Shown piece by piece: positions 1-9,663 of a stretch of DNA of 64,000 bases (position 1 is the first letter of the stretch; each line of letters opens with the position of its first letter). The notes beneath the pieces were generated by a model, which worked only from the letters and a program-made list of their open reading frames with translations, was not told the DNA's origin and did not search any database. The translations under genes were made by a program, and so were the position numbers. Source of the stretch: Rhizobium sp. NXC24 (GTDB taxonomy: Bacteria; Pseudomonadota; Alphaproteobacteria; Rhizobiales; Rhizobiaceae); the NCBI RefSeq assembly GCF_002944315.1, contig NZ_CP024311.1:2208501-2272500 (forward strand). The letters run 5' to 3'.

Positions 1-351
1 TTCATACTCGCCTTCCTGGCGTTCCTCGTCGTCTGGTGCGTCGTCAACACCATCGTGCTGATGACCCGCGCCTTCGACCCCTATCCCTTCATTTTCCTCA
101 ACCTCGTCCTCTCCATGCTCGCCGCGATCCAGGCCCCGATCATCATGATGTCCCAGAACCGCCAGGCCGAACGCGACCGCTTCGAGGCCGCAAAGGACTA
201 CGAAGTCAATCTCAAGGCGGAACTGGAAGTTCTCTCCCTGCATCAGAAGATCGACCTGCACGTTCTGACGGAACTATCCGCCTTGCGCGAGGAATTCGCA
301 CGGCTGAGCAGTAGGATCGAAGACAAGAGTAGCGGCGGGTCGATCGTCTAA
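1..351 (+). CDS. DUF1003 family membrane protein, 3' part only
   Basis: The reading frame is open from the first base of the window and stops with TAA at 349-351, so only the C-terminal 116 residues are present. Two hydrophobic helices are visible (residues about 1-20 and 24-50 of the fragment), joined by a short loop with a TRAFDPYPF motif. They are followed by a charged tail of about 65 residues with heptad-like spacing. This helix-loop-helix-plus-charged-tail layout is that of DUF1003 inner-membrane proteins, whose function is not established. The true start lies upstream of the window. Confidence 0.8.
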   Translation, partial: FILAFLAFLVVWCVVNTIVLMTRAFDPYPFIFLNLVLSMLAAIQAPIIMMSQNRQAERDRFEAAKDYEVNLKAELEVLSLHQKIDLHVLTELSALREEFARLSSRIEDKSSGGSIV

Positions 352-440
352 GCTGGCTGACCTCGGGCAGCAGATAGTCGGATCGCCCGTCGAGGCGGTA
401 GTTGCGAGGCTTTGGAAGTGTCGCGCCAGCCGACAAGAAC

Positions 441-866
441 CTAATCCGAAGGCCCCGCCGTCAGCAATCCCGGCCGGCCCTGTCTGTATTGCGGCAATCC
501 ATCGTCGATCTCGTAAAAATCGCCCTTGTCGGCGCAGTAGATATGATAGGCCAGTTTCAGATCGCTAGGGCTGTCGAAGAGGCCGGCCATGATCGAGATT
601 TCCTTGGCCTCGTCAGCTACCCAGAAAAGCGCCGAACCGCAGGTTCGGCAGAAACCGCGACGGGCAAAGGAGCTGGCGCGGTACCATGTGATCGCGTCTT
701 CGCCTTCGATCGTGATGTTGTCGAGGGGGACATTAGTCGCCGCGTAATAGAGCCCCGTCTGCTTGCGGCATTGCGAGCAGTGGCAGCCGACCACCTCCCG
801 CAATGGGCCATGTGTCTTGAAACGTACGCTGCCGCAAAGGCAGGCACCGGTGTGATCGTCGTTCAT
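441..866 (-). CDS. GFA family (Gfa/CENP-V fold) zinc-binding protein
   Basis: This is a 141-residue protein with the cysteine pattern of the glutathione-dependent formaldehyde-activating (GFA) family: C9 and C11, then C28-x-C30-xx-C33, then C73-xx-C76, giving two zinc sites. The family name comes from a glutathione-hydroxymethyl synthase, but most members have no proven activity, so only the fold is asserted. The ATG at 866 is chosen because GAGAAGGA lies just upstream. The frame stays open 19 codons further but without such a site. It stands alone on its strand. Confidence 0.8.
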   Translation of the reverse strand: MNDDHTGACLCGSVRFKTHGPLREVVGCHCSQCRKQTGLYYAATNVPLDNITIEGEDAITWYRASSFARRGFCRTCGSALFWVADEAKEISIMAGLFDSPSDLKLAYHIYCADKGDFYEIDDGLPQYRQGRPGLLTAGPSD

Positions 867-969
867 GCTGATCCTTCTCTTTTTCAGCAAGTTTGACGAT
901 GATGACGTTCTCGTCAAATGCAAAGAAATGAAGCAGGATTCAGCGAGATTGATTGCAAGAGCACAAAAG

Positions 970-996
970 AAAAGGGCCGGCGTAACCGACCCTTTT
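970..996 (-). terminator. Rho-independent terminator of aroF
   Basis: On the minus strand, AAAAGGGTCGG and CCGGCCCTTTT form a GC-rich stem with one mismatch and a 5-base loop. A T-rich run follows (CTTTTG on that strand). It starts 27 bases after the aroF stop codon. Confidence 0.7.
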
Positions 997-1022
997 CGCA
1001 GATGATGATTTTACAGCTTCGA

Positions 1023-2396
1023 TCAGCCGTGCGCGCGCAGACGCTTTTCGTCGCGGCCGCCCTTCATGCGTTCGGCGAGCAGGAACGCCAGCTCGAGCGC
1101 CTGGTCGGCATTGAGACGCGGGTCGCAATGGGTGTGGTAACGATCCTGAAGATCCTCGGCGCCGACGGCGCGGGCGCCGCCCGTGCATTCGGTCACATCC
1201 TTGCCGGTCATCTCGATGTGGATGCCGCCCGGATGCGTGCCTTCGGCGCGATGGATTTGGAAGAAGCTTTCCACTTCCGACAGGATGCGTTCGAACGGAC
1301 GCGTCTTGTAGTTGTTGAGCGTGATCGTATTGCCGTGCATCGGATCGCAGGACCATACGACTTTGCGGCCCTCGCGCTCGACGGCACGGATGAGGCGCGG
1401 CAGGTTGTCGGCAACCTTGTCGTGGCCGAAGCGGCAGATCAGCGTCAGGCGGCCGGCTTCGTTCTGCGGGTTCAGAACATCGATCAGGTTGATGAGATCG
1501 TCCGCCTGCAGCGAAGGACCGCACTTCAGACCGATCGGGTTCTTGATGCCACGGAAATACTCGACATGGGCATGATCGGCCTGGCGCGTGCGGTCGCCAA
1601 TCCAGAGCATATGGCCCGAGGTCGCATACCAGTCGCCAGTCGTGGAATCGACGCGGGTGAAGGCTTCTTCATAGCCCAGAAGCAGCGCCTCATGGCTGGT
1701 GAAGAAATCGGTCTCGCGCAGGCTCGCATTGCTCTCGGCCGTGATGCCGATCGCTCTCATGAAATCCATGGTCTCGCCGATACGATCGGCAAGCTTGCGA
1801 TAGCGCTCGCCCTGCGGGCTGTCCTTGACGAAGCCGAGCATCCACTTCTGCACGTTTTCCAGGTTGGCGTAGCCGCCCATGGCAAAAGCACGCAGCAGAT
1901 TCAGCGTCGCGGCAGACTGGCGGTAGGCCATCATCTGACGATCCGGATTGGGGATACGCGCTTCTTCGGTGAACTCGATGCCGTTGATGATGTCGCCGCG
2001 ATAGCTCGGCAGCGAAACACCATTCTGCGTTTCGATGTTCGAAGACCGCGGCTTGGCAAACTGACCGGCAATGCGGCCGACCTTCACGACAGGCAGTTGC
2101 GCACCAAACGTGAGGACGACGGCCATCTGCAGGAAGGCACGGAAGAAGTCGCGGATCGTGTCGGCGCCATGCTCAGCGAAGCTTTCGGCGCAGTCACCAC
2201 CCTGCAGCAGAAAACCATTGCCTTCGGCGACGTTGGCAAGATGCGCCTTCAGACGACGAGCTTCACCGGCAAAAACGAGCGGCGGATAGCTTGCAAGCTG
2301 CGCTTCGGTAGCCTCCAGCGCTGCCTGATCCGGATATTCCGGCACCTGCTGGATCGGTTTTTGCCGCCAACTGCTCGGTGTCCAATTGTCTGCCAT
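1023..2396 (-). CDS. aroF: Class II 3-deoxy-D-arabino-heptulosonate 7-phosphate synthase
   Basis: It condenses phosphoenolpyruvate and erythrose 4-phosphate, the first step of the shikimate pathway, in the cytoplasm. The 457-residue length fits the class II (plant/mycobacterial type) enzyme. The metal-site cysteine is in [11 protein letters not shown] (C69), and the other expected ligand segments are present: [22 protein letters not shown] and HTHCDPRLN near the C-terminus. The start at 2396 gives [10 protein letters not shown] and is preceded by AGGTGAG, which the longer frame lacks. A terminator follows the gene. The neighbours gor and rpiA are on the same strand but separated by gaps and a terminator, so it is probably its own transcript. 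Confidence 0.95.
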   Translation of the reverse strand: MADNWTPSSWRQKPIQQVPEYPDQAALEATEAQLASYPPLVFAGEARRLKAHLANVAEGNGFLLQGGDCAESFAEHGADTIRDFFRAFLQMAVVLTFGAQLPVVKVGRIAGQFAKPRSSNIETQNGVSLPSYRGDIINGIEFTEEARIPNPDRQMMAYRQSAATLNLLRAFAMGGYANLENVQKWMLGFVKDSPQGERYRKLADRIGETMDFMRAIGITAESNASLRETDFFTSHEALLLGYEEAFTRVDSTTGDWYATSGHMLWIGDRTRQADHAHVEYFRGIKNPIGLKCGPSLQADDLINLIDVLNPQNEAGRLTLICRFGHDKVADNLPRLIRAVEREGRKVVWSCDPMHGNTITLNNYKTRPFERILSEVESFFQIHRAEGTHPGGIHIEMTGKDVTECTGGARAVGAEDLQDRYHTHCDPRLNADQALELAFLLAERMKGGRDEKRLRAHG

Positions 2397-2543
2397 CTCA
2401 CTCACCTGTTTCCGCACCCGGTCTTCGCCAAGTGTCCCGTCGCCATAAATAACGCGCGCTTATAAACCTTTGCCCGCCGCTTGCAAAGGCGAACCATCTC
2501 TTCGAGAGGTCTTTTATGCACCGTGGAATTACTAGCCTATTCC

Positions 2544-3929
2544 TTATACGCGCTCGCCGTTGCGGATGCGATAGCTTGGCGTGTACATCGTCACCAGCTC
2601 TTCGGAGGCCGTCGGGTGAACGGCCATGGTGCGGTCGAAATCTTCCTTGGTGCAGCCGGCTTTCACGGGAATGCCAAGCAACTGCGCCATCTCGCCGGCG
2701 TCATGGCCGAGAATATGCGCTCCGATCACCTTGCGGTCGGCGGCATTGACGATCAGCTTCATGATCATCTTCTCACTACGACCCGACAAGGTCGCCTTCA
2801 TCGGCCGGAACTGGGCGCGATAGACTTCGAGTTCCGGATAACGCTTGGCGGCTTCCTCTTCAGTCAGGCCCACCGTGCCGATCTCCGGCTGCGAGAAAAC
2901 GGCAGTCGGGATCAGTTCATGATCCGGACGGGTCGGATTGTTCTTGTAGACGGTTTCGATGAAGCACATTGCCTCGTGGATCGCCACCGGCGTCAATTGT
3001 ACCCGATCGGTGACATCGCCAAGCGCATAGATGTTCGGCACCGATGTCCGCGAATATTCGTCGACGATGATGGCGCCGAGTTCGTTGATCGCTACGCCGG
3101 CAGCTTCGAGCCCGATATTCTTCGTGTTCGGCGTGCGGCCGAGCGCCAGCATCACCGTGTCCACCGTCAGCCGCTTGTCGTTCTTCGTCAGAACGCTCAG
3201 GCCATCGTCCGTCTTCGTCACGCTCTCGATGATGTCATGGCAGAGGATGCGAATGCCCTTGGCCTCCATTGCCTCATGCAGGCCCTTGCGCAGGTCCTGG
3301 TCGAAGCGCGAAAGGATCTCGGCGCCGCGATAGATCAACGTCGTCTCGACACCGAGCCCGTGGAAGATGTTGGCGAATTCCACGGCGATATAGCCGCCGC
3401 CGGCGATCAGGATGGACTTCGGCAGCTCCTCCAGGTGGAAAGCCTCGTTGGAAGAGATGCAGAGTTCGTGGCCGGGCAGCGCCGCATGGAGGTTCGGCGT
3501 ACCGCCGGTGGCGACAACGATCGTTTCGGCGGTGACGGTTCTGCCTGTTTTCAGCAGACGGATCGTATGGGCATCCACCAGCTCGGCGCGAGTATCGAAG
3601 ATCTCGGCCTTGGCATTGTCGAGCCCCTTGCGATAGAGCCCTTCCAGGCGGGCGATTTCTTTATCCTTCGCTTCGATCAGCTTCTTCCAGTCGAAGGTGC
3701 TTTCGCCTACCGTCCAGCCGAATCCCGCCGCATCCTCAAAATGCTCGCTGTACTGCGAAGCATAGACGAAGAGCTTCTTCGGAACGCAGCCGCGGATAAC
3801 GCAGGTGCCGCCATAACGATATTCCTCCGCGATGCCGACCTTCTTCCCGAGGGACGCGGCGACGCGCGCGCCGCGTACGCCACCGGAACCACCGCCAATG
3901 ACGAAAAGATCGAAATCGAAGGAAGACAT
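2544..3929 (-). CDS. gor: Glutathione-disulfide reductase
   Basis: NAD(P)H-dependent flavoenzyme of 461 residues that regenerates reduced glutathione in the cytoplasm. The FAD-binding GGGSGG is at residues 12-17 and the redox-active pair CVIRGC at C43/C48. The second Rossmann motif (AGGGYIAVEFA) is in the middle, the second FAD motif (YALGDVTD) follows, and the catalytic HPTASEE is near the C-terminus. These separate it from dihydrolipoamide and mercuric reductases. The ATG at 3929 follows AGGAGT. The longer open frame upstream runs into the preceding terminator and is not used. Confidence 0.95.
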   Translation of the reverse strand: MSSFDFDLFVIGGGSGGVRGARVAASLGKKVGIAEEYRYGGTCVIRGCVPKKLFVYASQYSEHFEDAAGFGWTVGESTFDWKKLIEAKDKEIARLEGLYRKGLDNAKAEIFDTRAELVDAHTIRLLKTGRTVTAETIVVATGGTPNLHAALPGHELCISSNEAFHLEELPKSILIAGGGYIAVEFANIFHGLGVETTLIYRGAEILSRFDQDLRKGLHEAMEAKGIRILCHDIIESVTKTDDGLSVLTKNDKRLTVDTVMLALGRTPNTKNIGLEAAGVAINELGAIIVDEYSRTSVPNIYALGDVTDRVQLTPVAIHEAMCFIETVYKNNPTRPDHELIPTAVFSQPEIGTVGLTEEEAAKRYPELEVYRAQFRPMKATLSGRSEKMIMKLIVNAADRKVIGAHILGHDAGEMAQLLGIPVKAGCTKEDFDRTMAVHPTASEELVTMYTPSYRIRNGERV

Positions 3930-4012
3930 CGAATACTCCTGCAGAAATGGAAGGGCGCGCGACGCGCCGAAAAGGGGTCGGCACTGATATAGGATTTCGA
4001 AGGGCAAAAAGA

Positions 4013-4038
4013 AAAGCCCGGAACGATATCCGGGCTTT
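4013..4038 (-). terminator. Terminator of the rpiA-DUF2059 operon
   Basis: AAAGCCCGG and CCGGGCTTT form a perfect 9-bp stem with an 8-base loop. On the minus strand it is followed by TTTTCTTTTT. It lies 30 bases past the DUF2059 stop and separates that operon from gor. Confidence 0.85.
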
Positions 4039-4067
4039 GAAATTCGAGGGCCTGGAAAGGATCAGGC

Positions 4068-4637
4068 TTACTTCTGCTTCTGCGTCGGTGCAGGCTGAGC
4101 GTTGTTGGTGGCATCCGTCGGCGGGGAAACGATCGGAGCCTTCACCACCTTCTGCAGAGCATCGCTGCTCTGGTTGGCGAGATCGCGCGAAATGCCCTGA
4201 CCCCAGATATCGGCGGCCTTGTAGAGCGCGCGCGTTGCGATCGGGCCGTCCTTGAGAAGCTTCTTGCCAGCCGGGGAGTTGTAGAAATCGGCGATCGCCT
4301 TCAGCTCGTCGGTGCTGAAAGCCTTTGCGTAGGTCACAGCGGCTTCCCGCTCGAGGTCGGCGCGGCGCGGCGCCAGAGCCAGTGCGGTTGCGTCGACGGA
4401 CGAATTGATGGCGTCACCGAAGTTCGGGTTCGCCTGGATCATCGTGCTCTTCAACTGCTCGGCGAGATTCGGCAGGATGTTGTCGAACTGGTTCGTGATG
4501 CCAAGCGCGTTGATCGCCGCCCGTGCGGCCTTGATCTGCTCTTCCGTGACTTCCTGAGCGCTTGCGGAACCGAGCGCGATGCCTGAAAGAACGATGGTCG
4601 CAGCGGCAAAACGGCCAAGACCCGCTATTTTGATCAT
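4068..4637 (-). CDS. DUF2059 family secreted protein
   Basis: The protein has 189 residues with an N-terminal signal peptide (MIKIAGLGRF then a hydrophobic stretch, likely cleaved after ASA at about residue 27). A DUF2059 helical domain follows, recognisable by the YAKAFSTDELKAIADFYNSP segment, and a Pro/Gln/Thr-rich tail ends in QKQK. The function of DUF2059 is unknown; export to the periplasm is inferred from the signal. The ATG at 4637 has AGGAGC upstream. It begins 13 bases after the rpiA stop, so the two are co-transcribed and share the terminator at 4013-4038. Confidence 0.85.
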   Translation of the reverse strand: MIKIAGLGRFAAATIVLSGIALGSASAQEVTEEQIKAARAAINALGITNQFDNILPNLAEQLKSTMIQANPNFGDAINSSVDATALALAPRRADLEREAAVTYAKAFSTDELKAIADFYNSPAGKKLLKDGPIATRALYKAADIWGQGISRDLANQSSDALQKVVKAPIVSPPTDATNNAQPAPTQKQK

Positions 4638-4650
4638 GAGTTCAGTGCTC

Positions 4651-5352
4651 CTATGTATTGTTCGCCTGCAACGTGCGCGCGCCGGCGGGACCGGCAATGA
4701 TCGCAAGTGTCGCCATGTTGATGAAGAGCCCGTGTTCGACAACACCGGGAATCGAATTCAGCTCAATCGACAGCGCCTCTGCATCAGGAATGCGGCCAAA
4801 AGATGCGTCGATAATGAAATGCCCGCCGTCGGTAACGAAGTTGCCGCCACCCGACTGGCGCAGGCTGAGCGCGCCGGAAAGGCCGAGGCGGGACGCCACC
4901 TTCTCGATCTGGATACGGGTGGAAACGAGGCCGAAGGGATTGACCTCGATCGGCAGCGGAAACGCGCCGAGCGTCTCGACGACCTTGCTCTCGTCGGCAA
5001 TGACGATCATCCGTGCCGACGAGCCCGCGACGATTTTTTCGCGCAGCAACGCACCGCCGCCGCCTTTGATCAGCCGCAGGGCGCCATCCACCTCGTCTGC
5101 ACCGTCGATGGTGAGGTCGAGCTCTGGAAGTTCATCGAGCGACTTCAGCGGCACGCCGAGTTCGACACAGAGCCGCGCGGTACGCTCGGAGGTCGGAACG
5201 CCTTCAATCACAAGGCCTGCCACAACCTTTTCGGCGAGCAGCCGGACGAACTCTTCCGCCGTGCTGCCCGTGCCGATCCCGAGCCGCATGCCGCTCTCGA
5301 CATGGGCCAGAGCCGCTCTTGCAGCTTCGATCTTCAATTGGCGGGCGTCCAT
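4651..5352 (-). CDS. rpiA: Ribose-5-phosphate isomerase A
   Basis: It interconverts ribose 5-phosphate and ribulose 5-phosphate in the pentose phosphate pathway. The 233-residue length is normal for RpiA. Family motifs are [11 protein letters not shown] near residue 25, DGADEVD carrying the catalytic Asp, and the phosphate-binding [11 protein letters not shown]. The start at 5352 (MDARQLK) has GGGAG about 10 bases upstream. An ATG three codons earlier leaves only one base to that site and is less likely. First gene of the rpiA-DUF2059 operon, divergent from gph. Confidence 0.95.
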   Translation of the reverse strand: MDARQLKIEAARAALAHVESGMRLGIGTGSTAEEFVRLLAEKVVAGLVIEGVPTSERTARLCVELGVPLKSLDELPELDLTIDGADEVDGALRLIKGGGGALLREKIVAGSSARMIVIADESKVVETLGAFPLPIEVNPFGLVSTRIQIEKVASRLGLSGALSLRQSGGGNFVTDGGHFIIDASFGRIPDAEALSIELNSIPGVVEHGLFINMATLAIIAGPAGARTLQANNT

Positions 5353-5547
5353 GCGCCACATGCTCCCGTTTATTACGTTGGAGTGCTGTTTACACGGCTC
5401 TCCCTGCAAACGAAAGCCAAAATAACGGCGCTTCATAGAAATCCGCGGCCATATTCGGCGGGGCTTAAAGAGGCTTTGGTTGCAATTGCCAGCCCGATCT
5501 TTTAACTCCAAAAGACCCGCTTCTTCTTACCCAAAGGCCAATTCCTC

Positions 5548-6222
5548 GTGAAATCTCCCCTTGTCGTATTCGATCTCGACGGCACGCTGCTCGATACCCA
5601 TGCGGATCTCGTCGAAAGCCTCAACCACACGATTGCCGCATTGGAATTGGCGCCGGTCAGCTATGGCGACCTGACCTATCTCGTCGGCAACGGCGCTCAG
5701 GTCATGATCGAACGCGCCTGCAAGCTGCGTGGCTATATATTGAAGCCGGAGGAACTGCCGGCGCTATTGCAGCGATTCATCGCCCACTACACCGAAACGA
5801 TGCCCGGCCTGACGCAACCCTATCCGGGTCTGCTTGCCGCGTTAGAGGTATTGAAAACGCAAGGCTACAAGTTCGCCGTCTGCACAAACAAGATGGAGGC
5901 GCTCGCACGCACCCTTTTGGACCGGCTTGGGCTTACCCACTATTTCGAGGCCATCACCGGGGGCGATACCTTCACCGTTCGCAAACCGAATGCGGAGCAC
6001 CTGATCGGCACCGTCGAGCGCGCCGGCGGCGACCTTCGCCGGACGGTGATGATCGGCGACAGCATCAACGACATTCTGGTTGCCCGCAATGCCGGCGTCC
6101 CCTCCATCGCCGTCCCCTTCGGCTACTCCGACGTCAGCGTCGACACGCTCGGTCCGAGCCGAGTCATCGCGCATTATGACGAACTGACTCCGGCGCTCGT
6201 ACGCGATCTGTTAGCGGCATAG
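5548..6222 (+). CDS. gph: Phosphoglycolate phosphatase, HAD superfamily
   Basis: The protein has 224 residues with the HAD motifs in order: motif I DLDGTLLDT at residues 9-17 with the nucleophilic Asp, motif II at CTNK, and motif IV GDSINDI. An alpha-helical cap lies between motifs I and II, as in Gph-type phosphatases that dephosphorylate 2-phosphoglycolate. The start is GTG at 5548, and the protein begins MKSPLVVFDLDG as expected for the family. The gene lies divergent to rpiA with about 195 bases between them. Substrate is assigned from family and from this conserved neighbourhood. Confidence 0.88.
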   Translation: MKSPLVVFDLDGTLLDTHADLVESLNHTIAALELAPVSYGDLTYLVGNGAQVMIERACKLRGYILKPEELPALLQRFIAHYTETMPGLTQPYPGLLAALEVLKTQGYKFAVCTNKMEALARTLLDRLGLTHYFEAITGGDTFTVRKPNAEHLIGTVERAGGDLRRTVMIGDSINDILVARNAGVPSIAVPFGYSDVSVDTLGPSRVIAHYDELTPALVRDLLAA

Positions 6223-6407
6223 AGCCGGATATCGGCAGCAATCCGTTGGTAAAGTTGTAGCGGCCCTTGCGCGATTCACGCTGCTACGCCACAACTTATC
6301 GACGCTTCAATACAAACGTGATGTCGGCCGGAAATTGCGACGCAAATCAGCCAGCAGTCTGCACCAAGGAGGAAGCGCAGAGGGCAATTTGATGGCGGAG
6401 CGCGCGC

Positions 6408-7577
6408 TTGCTGGTAGCAGATCCTGAAGACCGCAATGGCGGTAGATTGCCCTCTCGCAGAGGATGGCTCGCGCCAATCATTCGCACACTTACAATCTTT
6501 GCCGCCCTATGCGCGGCACTGGCATTCTATATCTATGGCGACCGCGTCGTCGGCTATCTCGAAGAAGCAACCGCCGCGAAGCCCGACCCAGCACTGCTCG
6601 CCGTCTATGAAAAATACGAAATTGAGCCGCTGCCGAACGTCGTTGCCGGCCGCAAATCAATGGCCAACTACCTCGACATGCTGCGCCGGGAGCCCTGCGA
6701 CTGGAATGCGCTCTATAATTTTTCCGCTGAATTGCAGACGCAAGGGTATCGCCGCGAAGCCGCGAAAGCGCTGGTCGCGTTTTCCCGCAAATGTACGCCT
6801 TCCAATATCGCGCTCCAAAATGCGGCAAGCATTCTTCTCGGCCTCAGCGACTTTGGCGAAGCGATGAAGGTCTCGGACGAGTTGGTTGCGATGACGCCGG
6901 GCATACCGGACTTCTATTTTCTGCGCGGACAGATCCGGCAAGGCGCAAAGAAATACAGCGATGCCATCGACGACTATTATTCCGTTATCGGCCTTACCGA
7001 TAACGTCGCCACCTTGAACAGTCTCGTGTTCCAGGGCATTTCCGACAGCTACCGCGCTCTCGGCGACTACTGCGCGGCGATCACGCCACTTCAGACCTGG
7101 GTATCGATCAATCCCGATCATAACGACACTGCGGTGGTGCGCGGAATCATCAAGAATTATACCGCGCAAGGAAAATGCGCGACGACCTATGCGACGGGCA
7201 GCGACCGCTTTCCAACCCAGGGCAAGAACGTGATCGTCACCAAGGTCAACATCAATGGCATGGACGGCAAATTCATCGTCGATACCGGCGCGAGCTTCAT
7301 TGCCGTCACCAAGGCATTCGCGGCGCGAGCCAAGCTGCCCCTTGACGAAGCCGGCGACATTTCGCTGCAGACCGCCAATGGCGTCTCACAGGGTACGCGC
7401 ACGACATCCACAACGGTCAAGGTCGGACACGTGGAGGCCAACGACGTCACCACCATCGTTCTCGGCGACGAGGCGGCCTTGGGAGACGACATAGATGGCT
7501 TGCTGGGTCGGTCGTTCCTGTCACGTTTCGATGTAACATTCGGAAGCCGCGAATGGCGGATCGAGACGAAAAACTGA
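6408..7577 (+). CDS. TPR-containing retropepsin-like aspartic protease, membrane-anchored
   Basis: The protein has 389 residues. A hydrophobic helix at about residues 25-48 anchors it, TPR-like helical pairs fill about 80-260, and the last 110 residues are a clan AA (retropepsin-like) domain with the active-site DTGAS starting at D292 and a GLLGRSFL segment near the end. Such single-domain proteases act as dimers. The protease probably faces the periplasm, but this is inference. The start is uncertain: an in-frame stop at 6390-6392 leaves only TTG at 6408 (GGAG 7 bases upstream) or a later TTG at 6447. The best Shine-Dalgarno (AAGGAGG) belongs to an out-of-frame ATG at 6392. Confidence 0.8.
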   Translation: MLVADPEDRNGGRLPSRRGWLAPIIRTLTIFAALCAALAFYIYGDRVVGYLEEATAAKPDPALLAVYEKYEIEPLPNVVAGRKSMANYLDMLRREPCDWNALYNFSAELQTQGYRREAAKALVAFSRKCTPSNIALQNAASILLGLSDFGEAMKVSDELVAMTPGIPDFYFLRGQIRQGAKKYSDAIDDYYSVIGLTDNVATLNSLVFQGISDSYRALGDYCAAITPLQTWVSINPDHNDTAVVRGIIKNYTAQGKCATTYATGSDRFPTQGKNVIVTKVNINGMDGKFIVDTGASFIAVTKAFAARAKLPLDEAGDISLQTANGVSQGTRTTSTTVKVGHVEANDVTTIVLGDEAALGDDIDGLLGRSFLSRFDVTFGSREWRIETKN

Positions 7578-7710
7578 TCCGCTATCGGCCAAGAACAGCA
7601 CCCATCGCCTGCGGCCGCGATTTTCCTTGAGGCAATTCCAGGCGCTTCTCAGACCTTATTTAGCGCCGGAAATGAGCAACATACCGACGACGACGAAAGT
7701 CAGCACATGA

Positions 7711-7738
7711 AAAAGGCGGCCCGAATGGACCGCCTTTT
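7711..7738. terminator. Bidirectional terminator between convergent genes
   Basis: AAAAGGCGG (7711-7719) pairs with CCGCCTTTT (7730-7738) around a 10-base loop. T-rich sequence follows on the plus strand and the A-run serves the minus strand. It sits between the retropepsin gene and the L,D-transpeptidase gene, which read toward each other. Confidence 0.85.
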
Positions 7739-7761
7739 CTTTTTCAAACACGAGCCTGCAA

Positions 7762-9663
7762 TCAGATCTGTGCGGTGCGCGCCTTCGTGGTCGCGTCGAG
7801 CGCCTTCTGTGTTGCCGCATCGCGATCGTAGACATCGTTGAAATACTGCACGACGCCGTCCTTGTTCGGCCAGGCGGTGAAATAGGCGATGTAGATCGGG
7901 AACTTCTGCGGCACGGGTACCGCCTTGTTCTGGCCGGTGGCGATCTGCTTTGCGATGTCGTCCACCGTCGTGTTCAGCACGGCAGCGGCCATGGCGCGCG
8001 GATCGGCGAGGCGGACGCAGCCGTGGCTGAGCGCACGCATATCCTTCTTGAAGAAGCTTTTTTGCGGCGTGTCATGCATGTAGATCGCATGCGAATTCGG
8101 GAAGAGGATCTTTAACTCGCCCAGCGCATTGTCGCTGCTCGGCGGCTGGCGCACGGAGACATTCTGTGTCGAACCGTACCAATCGACGCTGGATGACGCG
8201 ACGGCATGGCCACCGACTTCGACCTGGTAGCCCATACGGTCGAGATAGTTCGGATCGGCGCGCAGCTTCGGCAGCATTTCGTTGATGATAATCGACTGCG
8301 GAACGCCCCAGAACGGGTTGAACTCGACCGTCTGGACCTGATCCTCAAAGAAGAAGGTCTGATGTTCCTTGCCGCCGACGACGACGCGCATCGACAGTTG
8401 TTCATGGTTGTTGTTGTGGTAGTAGACCATGAAGGCCGGCTGGTTGATGAAGACGTAGCGCGGGCCAAGTTCACTCGGCAGCCAGCGCAACTGCTCCATG
8501 GCGATGACCAGCTTCTGGACCTTCGTATCGTTGTTTTCACCGACCATGGCGCGAACGGAAGACTGGCCGATGACGCCGTCTGCCGTCAGGCCTTTTTCCT
8601 TCTGGAAGTCTTCGACCAACGAGACGAGCTCGGGCGTATAGTCCGGCGTGCCTTTGTAGGCAGCAAGCGTCACGGCGTTCTTGACCTTCAGCGCATCCGA
8701 GCCGCGATGCTGGATAGCCTTGACGATGTTTGCCATCTCCGGCGAGCTGCCGCCCGGCTTCAGGGTGCCGTTCAGCGAGATGGAGATGTGCGTGCTGTCG
8801 TTGCCGCTTTCTGCGTGAAGCTTGGCAAGCTCAGCCTTCAGCTCCGTGAACTCCTGGTTCGAAGGGCTGCGGCTGTTGAGATAGGCGGCAACATCCGGGC
8901 TTGCACGCAGCAGGCCGAGAACCGGCGTCAGGTTGACGTCCTTGCGCTTGAAATCGTGATAACCGGAGATCTTGTTCGGGTCGAGACGGCCACGGATCGT
9001 ATCCTGAACGAACATCAGCACCTTGCCGGAAAGTGCAAGCTCGAATTGCATCAACGCGCGGTCCCGCATTGTCGGGTCGACGCTTGCCGGATCGAAGCTC
9101 GGCGCCTGCACGGCATAATCGGCCGGGTCGAGGCCAACGGAACCCGCGTCGGCCAGAACCGCCATGGCAGCCTTGGCCTTGTCGTTGATGACATTGTCGG
9201 CAACCCAAAGGAGCGGCTTGCTCTGATCGGCGTAGTAGGCCTCGAGCGCCTTGGCGACATCATTCGTCGCCATCACGCGAGCTTCGGTCAGATAGCGACG
9301 CTGCGAAGCGCTGGTGTCGACAGCGACCGGCGTCGAAGACGCATCAGCGACCGCCCCCGTCACCACCGGATCGGCAAAACGGTTGGATGCCACGAGGCGC
9401 ATAGCCTCGGGCTTGTAGGTATAATATTTAGGCGCACTGACGCTGGGCAGCGGCTCTTTTGCCTGTGTTGGCGCGGTGGCGCCAATACCAGTCTGTGCCG
9501 GATTGGCAGTGACCGGGGCGGAAACTTGAGTGCTCTGCTGACGCCCCTGCCCGCCGCGAATGAAATCCATGAGGGTCATCGCGTTCGCGGATGTCGCGCC
9601 GGCGGCGGAGAGGCAGCAGGAAAGAGCCAGAACGGATGCTGCGGCTTTCATGACAAGTTTCAT
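7762..9663 (-). CDS. L,D-transpeptidase of the YcbB/LdtD family
   Basis: Periplasmic enzyme that forms 3-3 cross-links in peptidoglycan. The protein has 633 residues: a signal peptide at 1-28 ending in SANA, a Thr/Pro/Ala-rich linker, an N-terminal scaffold domain, a peptidoglycan-binding-like segment with the phrase EKGLTADGVIGQ, and a C-terminal YkuD catalytic domain. The catalytic motif SHGCVRLADP places the nucleophile at C549, with the partner His in the AIYMHDTP segment. The start at 9663 gives a clean signal sequence. It is monocistronic, ending at the shared terminator at 7711-7738 and divergent from fumC. Confidence 0.92.
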   Translation of the reverse strand: MKLVMKAAASVLALSCCLSAAGATSANAMTLMDFIRGGQGRQQSTQVSAPVTANPAQTGIGATAPTQAKEPLPSVSAPKYYTYKPEAMRLVASNRFADPVVTGAVADASSTPVAVDTSASQRRYLTEARVMATNDVAKALEAYYADQSKPLLWVADNVINDKAKAAMAVLADAGSVGLDPADYAVQAPSFDPASVDPTMRDRALMQFELALSGKVLMFVQDTIRGRLDPNKISGYHDFKRKDVNLTPVLGLLRASPDVAAYLNSRSPSNQEFTELKAELAKLHAESGNDSTHISISLNGTLKPGGSSPEMANIVKAIQHRGSDALKVKNAVTLAAYKGTPDYTPELVSLVEDFQKEKGLTADGVIGQSSVRAMVGENNDTKVQKLVIAMEQLRWLPSELGPRYVFINQPAFMVYYHNNNHEQLSMRVVVGGKEHQTFFFEDQVQTVEFNPFWGVPQSIIINEMLPKLRADPNYLDRMGYQVEVGGHAVASSSVDWYGSTQNVSVRQPPSSDNALGELKILFPNSHAIYMHDTPQKSFFKKDMRALSHGCVRLADPRAMAAAVLNTTVDDIAKQIATGQNKAVPVPQKFPIYIAYFTAWPNKDGVVQYFNDVYDRDAATQKALDATTKARTAQI

